Below are positions 47,735-56,966 of a stretch of 64,000 bases of DNA, in pieces. The DNA lies in assembly GCA_021927905.1 (NCBI GenBank), contig BLLK01000022.1, positions 558,001 to 622,000 of the forward strand, in the 5' to 3' direction. This DNA is from Chaetoceros tenuissimus. Its lineage: Eukaryota; Bacillariophyta; Thalassiosirophyceae; Chaetocerotales; Chaetocerotaceae. Numbering within the stretch: the first letter of the stretch is position 1; each line of letters starts with the position of its first letter. The notes beneath the pieces are model-generated. The model was not told where the DNA came from, did no database searches, and was given only the letters and a program-made list of their open reading frames with translations. The position numbers were made by a program, and so were the translations under genes.

Positions 47735-49614
47735 ATGAGCAACGCAATTGTAGAGGCAGGTATAAGGAGGAGAGGAGAGAAATTCACGACCCCATCATCA
47801 GTTGAGAAAACGTTTACAAATGAAGAAGAATTCAAATTTCATGCTAGTCCTTTCTATTGCATATCAAGCGTCAACAGAATTTGCATTATATTGCTATTAG
47901 CATCTTTATGTATATTTACAGCGAGTGCTATCAATAGTAATAGCAAGAAAAGTCCCCGAGAAAATATATACAGAGATATCCCCATAAGGATACCATCTTC
48001 ACCGAATGAAAATTGGATATTAGAATCTAAATTCCAGAAACCTCCCAATGAATTTGAACAAGAATTTGGTGTAGGTTTTTATGATTGGGAAGGATACTAT
48101 GATGAAGACGAGGAGGTATTTCATTATGAATACGCAACTGATCAGAATGAACCTATTCTTGGTGAGCTTCCTGATAACTTTGAGCAATTTTACAGTGATC
48201 CAATATTGAATGAGTACATTGAAGAATACTACCAAGTGGAAGAAGAAGTAGATATGTCGGGATATGTTTACGATAGTGAAGATATTTCGGATGACGACTG
48301 GATTTCCAAATCAAGTTTCACTGACTTTTTTGCTTTTGACGATGATGTGAATAGATGGCCGGATCTTGATGAAGAAGGAGACCCAATTTTAGATGAAGAT
48401 GGAAATGCAATGGCAAAATGTAGGAGAGTAGATTTTCATCGGCAGCATCATCCTACATGTAATAATATACACGAGTCTATGATTCTTACAAGGACAGTCA
48501 ATAGTGAAGGGGTCAGTGATATTGAAGGGTACTACCTGGCTAGCGGTAGTTACAGAGATGCCTTCCGAGTACGGCAGAATGAAGCTATACTCAAAGTTGC
48601 CAGATATTGGAGAGATTTAGATCCAGATTTGATGGAAATGATCAGAGTTGACTCCATGGTTATGGATATCTTGAGTGGATCACCGCATATTGTAGATATT
48701 TACTCACACTGTGCTTTAAGTGTGCTTGTGGAACCTGTCAATGGTCCAAGCATGGAGGATCTCGTGCTGTTCAACCTGACAGATAGTGAAGTGAAAGAGG
48801 ACCTTTTGCACCCTACTCAAAAGTTAGAGCTTGCACTGGGTATGGCAAAGGGAGTAGCCGAAATTCATGGATACAAAGGAGGTGTCATTGCTCACTTCGA
48901 CATTCAAATATACCAGTTTCTCTTGGAAGATGATCTTACGGTCAGAATGAGTGACTTTAACAGAGCTGAACCACTACTTTATGATGAGATTGCTGGGGAA
49001 TATTGCGCCGAATGGCTAGGTAGTGCAATGGGTATTTGTGAGTATAAACTTGTAACAGGATACATTTCACATTCTTTTATCTTGACGTGCCTCACTTTAA
49101 TATTTTCATAGTACGATCTCCTCAGGAATATGCTGAGATTCCTGTTGATGAAAGCACAGATGTGTATAGTTTTGGGAATATTATTTACACATTGTTGATG
49201 GGGGATGACCCCTTCCGAGATGATTGGGATTTAGCGAAAGAAAGCGCTTTGAAAGGAATACCACCATTTGTCCCAAATGATGTGCGAGAGCACAGCTTTG
49301 GTGAAGAGGCTCTGAGTAAAATAATGGATAAATGCTTCGAATATGAAGCACATGATAGAGTTAATATCTTTGATGTTGTTGCAATGCTCAAAGATGCAAT
49401 TGACTTAAATGATCTGCTACAAAAAATGTCAGTCTCTGATTTGGAAGAGATGAATATTGAAGAAATTGAAGAAGAAATCCATGACTTCTTTGAAAACATC
49501 GCGACAGCTAGGGTCACAAACCGTGGGTATTACGATGAAAGATTAGAAGATATTGATGAAGAGGAGCACTATTATTACTCTTCAGAAAATTTAAAAGATG
49601 AACTCCGTCGGTAG
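47735..49614 (+). CDS. Transmembrane protein-kinase-like protein with altered catalytic motifs (two exons)
   Basis: Exon 1 47735-49037, intron 49038-49111 (74 bp, GTGAGT...TTTCATAG), exon 2 49112-49614; 601 residues, joined as AMGI/LRSPQEY. One membrane helix (about 48-67, ICIILLLASLCIFTASAIN) precedes a long acidic Glu/Asp/Tyr-rich segment (about 90-220). The kinase domain follows: glycine loop LASGSYRDAF, Lys287 in AILKVARYW, catalytic-loop HFDIQIYQF with Asp389 but Gln394 where Asn is expected, and DFN (407-409) instead of DFG. RSPQEY and DVYSFGNIIYTLLMG mark the C-lobe. This DIQ...QFL/DFN variant is a recurrent diatom group. It could be an active unusual kinase or a pseudokinase. Confidence 0.78.
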
Positions 49615-49820
49615 TTGATTAAATTAGGAATACATTGTCACTTAGGTTTACCCTCATCCTTTTTAGCTGAAAGCGACAATGTACCCAATGGTCTTAAAGG
49701 TTGATTTTTGAACTCGTACAAGACCCCTCTTCATTTTTGGGATCCCATTTTTGCCTTTGTAGAGTAATAGATACTAAAGAAGAAATTTCTTAGAAAAGAG
49801 CTAGAGTAATTCCAAGAAAG

Positions 49821-51743
49821 CTAACTTGAAGTGAATGCATCGAGGCTGTAAGTGAAGCTTTCTCCACCACTTCTTGTTTCTACGCGAACATCGTTGCCCT
49901 CTCTTTCCATACTGTAGATATTTCCTTCGATAGGAATGAGTTCGGAGGTTTTTACATCACTTGGAGTGTACCAAACATTCATTCCATTCTTGTCTTCAGA
50001 CTTTGCAACGATGGTGGAAGATTTAGGCACAAATTGTGCGTAGGAACACGATGAAAGTAATACCTTCTTACTTTCACGAGACAGGTCTAACAATATGAGG
50101 TCCCTTTTCGTGTCAAGTGCTAGACAAAATTTAGAGCTGTCGTCATCAAGCTCGAGAAACAGTATATTTTCGCTGTGGTAAATTGTAGATTCTTTTTTTT
50201 GCCCATTTTGAAATTTTGTAAATGCTATTGTCGCTTCGTCTTTCAAGTGAGCGAAACATAGGCAATCTGTATCTTTGAAAAAGCGAAGAGAGGACGTAGA
50301 GTATGAAAAATCTTCCGAGTCAAAAGTGTACACACGCTCACCTCCAATATAAAAAGGCGTAATATGAGAAATAGGATGATGGACATCTGTCTGAGATATG
50401 GATTCAAAATCAGTCAATTTGGTAGAACCTACCTCGGCAATGTGGACTTTATTTTTGTGGTGTGCAAGACAAAAGGTGCTGTCTTCTTCAATATAAATTG
50501 ATTTACCAATTTCACCCTCTCCAGTCCAAGTAAAATCAAATTGGGATGATTTTGACTCTGCGTTCAAATCACTAAGAATGAGGCTAGAATTTGTTCTTGC
50601 AACAACATAGCGTAGAATAGGAGAATTCAAAGAAGAAATGATTTCCACGTCCAAAATCTCCTCTCCATTTGTGCTTGTAATATGGTAATCTCGCCCAAGA
50701 GTTTGATTGCATCTTTTGATTACCACGTCGGTCAATGATACATGAGTAATTTGAAATTCGTCATGTAGATTATATGATCTCTTCTTTGTAGAATACACAT
50801 TGAGTAAACCTGATGAGCTTCCTACAAGTAGTTGCGAACCACTTGGGTTCCATCCAAAGGATGACACAGCCATCATGTTTTCTACCTTTACAATCTTTGA
50901 ATTTGTCCAAGAGTTGCTGGCATTTTTTTCGACTATATCAAAGCGGTCATAATAACCTACTGCAATTGTTTTACCATTCGGACTCTTGCTGATTGCAGTA
51001 ATGGTCTGATTAGTTTCAGTACTTTTGTTAACGTCTACAACTTCCATTTCCCCTTCGTCGTCAAAGAAACGAAGTCCACATTTCTCATCACACAATCCAA
51101 TTGCTAGAGATTCAGCTGCTTCTACACATAAAATCTTAGCCTGTAACTGCAAGTGCTTCGAAACAGATGGTTCTTGCAATATCGTGCCAAAGGAATACTT
51201 TTGAATTTCACCATTGCTATGAGCCGAAATCAAATAATTCTTACTCATGGAAAGACCAACAAGCTGAGAGTCAACTGAATAGAGAGTCTGAGCAACGTTT
51301 GAACGGAGATTCCCAACTTTTAGCACTCCGCTCTTTAGTCCGTAAATGATTTCGGTTGGAGTATTCCAGATTATTTGGAAAATAGGACTTGTCTCTTCAA
51401 ACTTGTTGACCAATGTTTTCTTGTTGTTTCGGAAGAGCGAGTCATTGGCATTTCTAAGAGCGAATTTGAAAGACAAGAGATTGCCGTCAGCATGACCAAC
51501 AGCGAGCTTACAACTTTCATTACTGGCTTCAGGTTGAAAGGAAATACAAGTAATATAATCGCTCTTGGTAGCTAGCCTGTCGAGAAGGTGATGGCTTGAC
51601 GAGTCAATGATTTTGACTCTATCATTTAAAGCAATAGCAATGTATTTCCCATCAGAGGTGAATGCGATAGATTGAACTCTTGTGGAAAAATTTTGGAAGT
51701 CAACATTTGCTGGAAGAATTGTCGACTCTAGTTCAAGTTTCAT
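49821..51743 (-). CDS. IFT172: IFT172, N-terminal propeller part only
   Basis: I start at Met 51743 (640 residues) because MKLELESTIL matches the family N-terminus (MQLKHLRTLL); the frame is open 30 codons further. The whole protein is beta-propeller of the IFT172 type. SKSPNGKTIAVGYYDRFDIV and SSFGWNPSGSQLLVGSSSG correspond to the second half of propeller 1. LHDEFQITHVSLTDVVIKR, SNGEI, WTGEGEIGKSI and CSYAQFVPKSSTIVA correspond to propeller 2 up to the ending YSLD. Human IFT172 continues for another ~1,100 residues of TPR helices. Here a stop follows and the next gene's 3' end is 206 bp away, so the TPR region is missing from this locus. IFT-B peripheral subunit for flagellum building; consistent with sperm flagella. 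Confidence 0.8.
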   Translation of the reverse strand: MKLELESTILPANVDFQNFSTRVQSIAFTSDGKYIAIALNDRVKIIDSSSHHLLDRLATKSDYITCISFQPEASNESCKLAVGHADGNLLSFKFALRNANDSLFRNNKKTLVNKFEETSPIFQIIWNTPTEIIYGLKSGVLKVGNLRSNVAQTLYSVDSQLVGLSMSKNYLISAHSNGEIQKYSFGTILQEPSVSKHLQLQAKILCVEAAESLAIGLCDEKCGLRFFDDEGEMEVVDVNKSTETNQTITAISKSPNGKTIAVGYYDRFDIVEKNASNSWTNSKIVKVENMMAVSSFGWNPSGSQLLVGSSSGLLNVYSTKKRSYNLHDEFQITHVSLTDVVIKRCNQTLGRDYHITSTNGEEILDVEIISSLNSPILRYVVARTNSSLILSDLNAESKSSQFDFTWTGEGEIGKSIYIEEDSTFCLAHHKNKVHIAEVGSTKLTDFESISQTDVHHPISHITPFYIGGERVYTFDSEDFSYSTSSLRFFKDTDCLCFAHLKDEATIAFTKFQNGQKKESTIYHSENILFLELDDDSSKFCLALDTKRDLILLDLSRESKKVLLSSCSYAQFVPKSSTIVAKSEDKNGMNVWYTPSDVKTSELIPIEGNIYSMEREGNDVRVETRSGGESFTYSLDAFTSS

Positions 51744-52050
51744 TTTTTTTAGTAAGTACAAGCGATAGCTTGGTCGGTAGAAGGATCTTTTTTGAAAAGA
51801 ATCGCTCTCTTTAGCGTACACAGGTGGTATCACAGAATTAGAAAAGTAAAATCGATTCTTTTTTATAAGTTTAGCATTTCTGACTCATAATCGGATCATC
51901 GGCTTCTAAAACTTTTCTACGCAACCTTTTCCCCTTCGAAATTACGAGACACCACTGATATTTATGAAATGAAACTGATGATATATAATCAAGGAGGAGC
52001 TATCACCACAAAGAGCTTTAGTTTATTCAATTGTAGGTTCGATGCAAAAG
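51744..52050. other. 307-bp gap between IFT172 and the STPG gene
   Basis: Upstream region of IFT172 and 3' flank of the STPG gene, both on the minus strand. No feature seen except AT-rich sequence; in-frame codons precede the chosen IFT172 start up to 51833. Confidence 0.4.
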
Positions 52051-52950
52051 TTACACCCACAACTTCTTTCGATTGTTCAAAAATGATTTCCTTTTCATAG
52101 TATTACTTTCAATCATGTACGTCTGAGGACCAAGACTATGCTCATGCCTCATTCTCGCAAGTGAAGATTGGTTTTCAAAACGGTCACTTTTGGAAACAAA
52201 GCTTGCACGGCAACCTAAATTATTTGTATTCCTTGATAAATACTGAGGATCATAGCTTGTAGGAGAAGGATTCTCTTGCTTTACAATCAAAATGGTGTTG
52301 GAGTTGCCAAATCTATCTAGGTTAGTGTTGAAGCTTGCACTCGGTCTTTTTAGCTCGTATTCATTTTTATCTTTCAATGATTCATGATTGTAACTTCCTG
52401 GCCCAAGGAAATTTGTAGCATTCTTATTGTTGGTGCCAAATCTATTTGATTTACTGAGGAAAATAGCACTGGGTACTTCTCTTCCATTTTTTTCAAGAAA
52501 CGAGTAGGCTTTTTCTACATCATACCTACCAACTGCCACAGTCGAGCATATCCTTTCTTCTCTTCCTATAGCTTTGTCTCTTGAAGAAAATTTGAATGAT
52601 ACTGAGCCCAAATTTTTACTTTTTGTGTTATTGTAGATTGGATAATAACTTTGAGGTCCTACTCTATTCAAAGTAGAAGTTTCAATGCGGCTCTTGTTAC
52701 TCGGTATTTTAAACAGTGGCCCTTTTGTTATTTTGCCAAATTTCAAATTGTCTATTGTTTGGTAGCTTTGAGGACTCGGCTTGTTTTCAAGTAGTTCCAG
52801 GCTATCATCAAATCGTGGGGTGCAACTTTTAAAAGAAAATGATGCCTTGTTTTTGAGTATCTTTTCGTGTTTCGTTCCCGTCTTTTTTGCTACCGCTGTC
52901 AAATCGAACTTTAGGAACATCAGTCTTTTATGTACACACTCACTAGACAA
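52051..52950 (-). CDS. Sperm-tail PG-rich (SHIPPO/STPG) repeat protein
   Basis: Single exon, 299 residues. It has at least five repeats with the core P-x-(S/T/Q)-Y: KPSPQSYQTI (about 57), RVGPQSYYPI, FLGPGSYNHES, NPSPTSYDPQ and SLGPQTYMIE, alternating with ASF.....RF strings (ASFNTNLDRF, ASFVSKSDRF). This is the pattern of ODF3/STPG proteins that line axonemal microtubules as inner proteins. It is a flagellar gene next to IFT172 on the same strand and head-to-head with a cNMP-binding-domain gene. The repeats are degenerate (PQ/PT instead of PG in several), but order and spacing support the call. Confidence 0.78.
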   Translation of the reverse strand: MSSECVHKRLMFLKFDLTAVAKKTGTKHEKILKNKASFSFKSCTPRFDDSLELLENKPSPQSYQTIDNLKFGKITKGPLFKIPSNKSRIETSTLNRVGPQSYYPIYNNTKSKNLGSVSFKFSSRDKAIGREERICSTVAVGRYDVEKAYSFLEKNGREVPSAIFLSKSNRFGTNNKNATNFLGPGSYNHESLKDKNEYELKRPSASFNTNLDRFGNSNTILIVKQENPSPTSYDPQYLSRNTNNLGCRASFVSKSDRFENQSSLARMRHEHSLGPQTYMIESNTMKRKSFLNNRKKLWV

Positions 52951-53219
52951 GTAAGCGATGATTGTAATCCTTTCTTTTATCCAAATTTCTGTTGAAGTCT
53001 ACTTGTACGTCGGGCACTCCTTTGTCTTCATTCCATTTCATTGCGGCTCCTTTCCTCCTTGTCTTCGAGGCAAGGTTTTCCCGTCTGGTGACAAAGCTGT
53101 GAGTATTTTGTATGCACAACAATCAGCGAAAGCAAGCGACGTGTCAGAGATGTGGATGAAACGAAATAACCAACCACTTCCTTCCAACTCCGAAGAATGC
53201 AATTTGCAACCATGTATCG

Positions 53220-54614
53220 ATGAATACAGTTGGAAAACTTGAAAAGATATGTGGGAAATGCCCTGCGTTAAGAACAAAAGAGGAGTTGGCTTTACTTCAC
53301 AACCTTTTGTCTCGTACCGAACTAAAACATGACTACTTGTGGAAAAAATTGAACTATCAGCTACAAATATTGTTCTGTTCCTACTTTAGGTTCCAAAGCA
53401 GCGTTTCCAAGGAAAAGGTTTATACTGATGGTAGTACGCCCAACATATGCATTTTCATGAATGGCATTGCCGAGTACAACTTTGGAGACACTGCAGTTTC
53501 TCTACCAGAAGATGAAGGTATACTTCTGCAGAATATTCCAGTACCTCAAAGTGTCAAGAAACTCCTCTCAAATACCACTCCAAATGCAAATGAGTATCGA
53601 GAAGAAGAAGTTGAAAATACCTTTCTCAATTCAATCCATGAGAAACTAAGAAATGAATTGGGAGAGTCATTAAACACCGATAATAGACCGAATGTCATTT
53701 TTCATCCACGCTCGCATTACCTCTATCTAAACAAGATGGACTTGCGTACTTTTATGGAATCTTTGTTTGAGGATCTAATCACTTCGAGAGTGGTAACTCA
53801 CTTGCATATAAGCAAGATCGACCTCACCCTCATGACATTTGCTAAAGGCACTAGTGTTTATGAAGAAGATATTGATTCTGACAAGATTATCATGATTATA
53901 AGAGGCAAGTGCTCTATTCAGAAATACCCCAGGAGTATGACAGATGATGAGTATGAGGTTCAAGAATGTCAAAAAATCAACATAGGTACTGCGACTCCAC
54001 TCTCTTTTTTCGGATTCCTACCATATTTTACAAGAAATAAGAGTATTGATAATATGAAAGTTGTACAGCCATATACAGTAACTGCATTGGACGCATCTGG
54101 AGTCAGGTGCTTAGTTATTGATGCAAGATTATTTCTTCAAGAAGTCCAAAAGAGAAGCCATGTTAATCAATCCTTCCTAGAAGCTGCAATTAAGCAAACA
54201 CGTTGGTTGAACCGGTACCTTCCTTTTCGTATGGAGCTAGATGTAATTGAAAATGAAGAGAAGGATATTGAACCTTTTCCCGACATGAGTATGTCAATGT
54301 TGGAAGATGCTATTTCTTCTGTATTCGCGCGAAAGGTGAGGAAACCTCGTTGGAAGAAGCAAAGAATGCTGTCAGCACTAAATATTTTACTAGGAGTTTC
54401 AGATGCCTCGAGTAATGATGAAAGATACGAAGACCCCTATTCTGATTTGATCCAGCTTATTCAGTTCGATCGAAGCACCGATGGCTGTGAAGGAAAAAAT
54501 GATGTCAAGATTGACGATGATGAGTTCCTACAACCATGCCCGTCTTTAGCCGAGCGGAAATTTCACGGCAAGACTTTACCTATAATACATCGCAAACGTA
54601 ATACAAATAAATAA
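53220..54614 (+). CDS. Protein with two cyclic-nucleotide-binding-like domains
   Basis: Single exon, 464 residues. The N-terminal helix motif CPALRTKEELALLHNLLSRT precedes a cNMP-binding-type beta barrel: F..SVSKEKVYTDGSTPNICIFMNGIAEY (about 58-85). A second one runs from about 205 to 320: FAKGTSVYEEDIDSDKIIMI, RGKCSI, FFGFLPYF, YTVTALDASGVRCLVID. The phosphate-binding cassette (FGE...R.A) is not well conserved in either, so nucleotide binding is uncertain. Proteins of this layout occur in flagella and sperm (e.g. CNBD2), and the gene shares a 269-bp divergent promoter with the STPG gene. Function inferred only weakly. The start may be slightly upstream. Confidence 0.62.
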   Translation: MNTVGKLEKICGKCPALRTKEELALLHNLLSRTELKHDYLWKKLNYQLQILFCSYFRFQSSVSKEKVYTDGSTPNICIFMNGIAEYNFGDTAVSLPEDEGILLQNIPVPQSVKKLLSNTTPNANEYREEEVENTFLNSIHEKLRNELGESLNTDNRPNVIFHPRSHYLYLNKMDLRTFMESLFEDLITSRVVTHLHISKIDLTLMTFAKGTSVYEEDIDSDKIIMIIRGKCSIQKYPRSMTDDEYEVQECQKINIGTATPLSFFGFLPYFTRNKSIDNMKVVQPYTVTALDASGVRCLVIDARLFLQEVQKRSHVNQSFLEAAIKQTRWLNRYLPFRMELDVIENEEKDIEPFPDMSMSMLEDAISSVFARKVRKPRWKKQRMLSALNILLGVSDASSNDERYEDPYSDLIQLIQFDRSTDGCEGKNDVKIDDDEFLQPCPSLAERKFHGKTLPIIHRKRNTNK

Positions 54615-54621
54615 TTTTAGT

Positions 54622-56605
54622 TTAAAGAATCATCAAACCTACAACCAGGAAATGCATGGGCATTGCAATTGTGAACGCATATGAACCCCAAGACTCATTC
54701 ATCAAATCAGTAGTCATTAATCCCAATAGAAGAGCTGCAAACAAAAAACTACCAAGCAGCGCCCGGAAGATAAAATTTCTGAATGTGCTTTTGATGCAAT
54801 CATATTCCACAAAGGCTAAGAAAGGTACCCATATAATAGCTGAAAGTAAAAACAGCGAAATGTGGGTCATTGCAATGGGTAGGTGAAAATAGAGCCCAAG
54901 CATACAAGCCACAACTTGGAGTCCATCAGATCCTTTTGTCAAAGAAGCTAACGCCAAAGCCAGAAAGTAAGATAATAGTACAAATGTACCTTGCATAGTG
55001 GATGTATACATCGAACATTGCTGTATGTAACAGAAAATATATGACAATGCTATTGCACTTGCACCAAATATCCAACACTTTTGGAAATTTACCTTTACCT
55101 CTTTTTGCAATAGTGTCTTTATGACGCGAAGTGCAAGTGGAAGAATTAGCAATACAGCAGGTAATACATACTCACTGTGCGAAACAAATGTATGGGCCGA
55201 TGGCATTACATATTGATTGACATTATGATGTAACCTCTCGCTTAGACTGTTCAGACCCCGAACAAGATTCTCTATGGAAGATACGGTATGCACAACTGAA
55301 GCATGAACACTTTCACTGTTTCGGTTAGGTCTCAAATGAGCTCTAAACGTAAACGAGTCAATACCATTTTCTAAGGCAAAGGAATGAGGCGATGGACTGA
55401 GTAGGAAAGAAGAGGTGAATAATACAGCGAAGAAATCATGAAAAATACTTGTTCAAATGTAAAAGGTCTTACTTCCAAAAGGCTGCCATGAAACCAATCA
55501 TATTTCCAAAATCTTTGGCCCATTTTTGATGAAATCTATCCGCCGGAAGTCGCAATTTGACCAAGTCATCCCACCATGTTAAATCATGCAGATGCATGAG
55601 AATTTGCACTTTCCCTCCAAACACTTTCAACAATGCTAATCTTACTGCCGACAACAGATCTAGATTAGGAACCAAACCATTCCTTCCTTGTGGCAACACG
55701 AAGAATTTGTCTCCACTATATCTAGGAGATGCATCAATTTCAATAGCTATCAGTTGACGTACAATGAGACTCTTTGTATCGATAGGTAACGAAAATTGAT
55801 ATGGCACAGAAGGAGAGGAGTAGAAATCATTTATAAATTGCTTGACAACATCTGGATTCACCATCATATTGGATGTATATTCATTCACTAAATGCGAACC
55901 CATTCCACTTGCACTTGTATCAATATTATTAATGTTTGAGTACTTTTCATTTGGCGAAACAATTAAAATACTCTTGGCCAACCATGGGCTTTCTACCATG
56001 TGTTCTATGAATGTCAAAATAGATGAATGAAAATCACTTTTGAACCAATTCGAAGAATGTGGCAGAACAATAACAAGCGCTTCTACCGGTTGTAATGGAG
56101 ATTGTGAAGGGTCTATTCTTATCAAGCTGTAATCATTGTGTATCGAAGCTGCATCATCATCAGAGACTTGATGCAAAACTTTGTTGCATGATATATATGG
56201 CGTCTGATATGGGTTTATTTCATTTCTCTCTTCGTCATCCTCCTCCTTTATTTCTACACCCTTGGCAGTATTGCTTTTTTTCTTTTCATAGACTATCTTT
56301 CTAAAATCTCTCTGAAAGCGACTATAATTCACCTTCATGTACTCTAAAACATCACATGCATTTGAAAACTTTTCATCACTTTCACTTGATGAAGTGGTGT
56401 CTTCCAATAAATAGTTTCGTCGTATTTGATCGAGTTCATAGGGTTCAGTTTGAAGAGAAGGAATATCCAGTTGATGCTCATCAACATACATTCCTCGGCA
56501 TTTTAGTTCTCCAGTAATTACAGATACGATGGGATGAGAAATGAACCATGCCAATCCGATGAAATATGGAATCTTTACTTGCTTATTTTTCAATTTGATT
56601 CCCAT
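54622..56605 (-). CDS. GPAA1: GPI transamidase component GPAA1/GAA1 (two exons)
   Basis: Exon 1 56605-55473, intron 55472-55397 (76 bp, GTAAGA...CTACTCAG), exon 2 55396-54622; 635 residues (human 621). The join reads AAFWN/PSPHSF in frame. The start MGIKLKNKQ is chosen because the membrane helix FIGLAWFISHPIVSV follows at once, as in GAA1 proteins. RGMYVDEHQ, PQGRNGLVPNLDLLSAVRL and LNSLSERLHHNVNQYVMP match family landmarks, followed by six or so membrane helices. GAA1 works in the ER with PIG-K and others to attach GPI anchors to proteins. Convergent with the previous gene: only 7 bp separate the stop codons. Confidence 0.85.
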
Positions 56606-56966
56606 TGCACTTCTATTGGAAATTATGAGGCTACACCGTAAGACGAAATATCCTTTATGTACAAGACCAGTTATATCAAATAAGTAGATAGATAGTGCGC
56701 AATAGAGATAGTTAGGAGTGTACTGTCGAGATGTCGAGATACGTAATCCAATGCGTGCACCCAAAAGACTAAAGCCGTTAAAACGTCGTTATTGACAGTT
56801 CAATGACGTCCCCATTTAGAAATGCTATTACCACAACCACTAATTTTTTTTCAAACAGAAAATAGAAAATACAGCAAACAAATCTATTTTGGGCATCTAA
56901 ACTTTTTCGGATCTGTACCAACCTATGTGCACAATTCTGTAGCTATCCATCTATTATATAGAAAAT
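56606..56966. other. 361-bp divergent promoter of GPAA1 and PRORP
   Basis: Head-to-head arrangement. The PRORP leader has AT-rich stretches (TATTATATAGAAA just before the ATG). No other feature recognised. Confidence 0.4.

Noticed and set aside
52958-53242. 94-codon plus-strand frame before the cNMP-binding gene
   Set aside because: Different frame from the gene, overlaps its start, no motif and no splice site that would join them.
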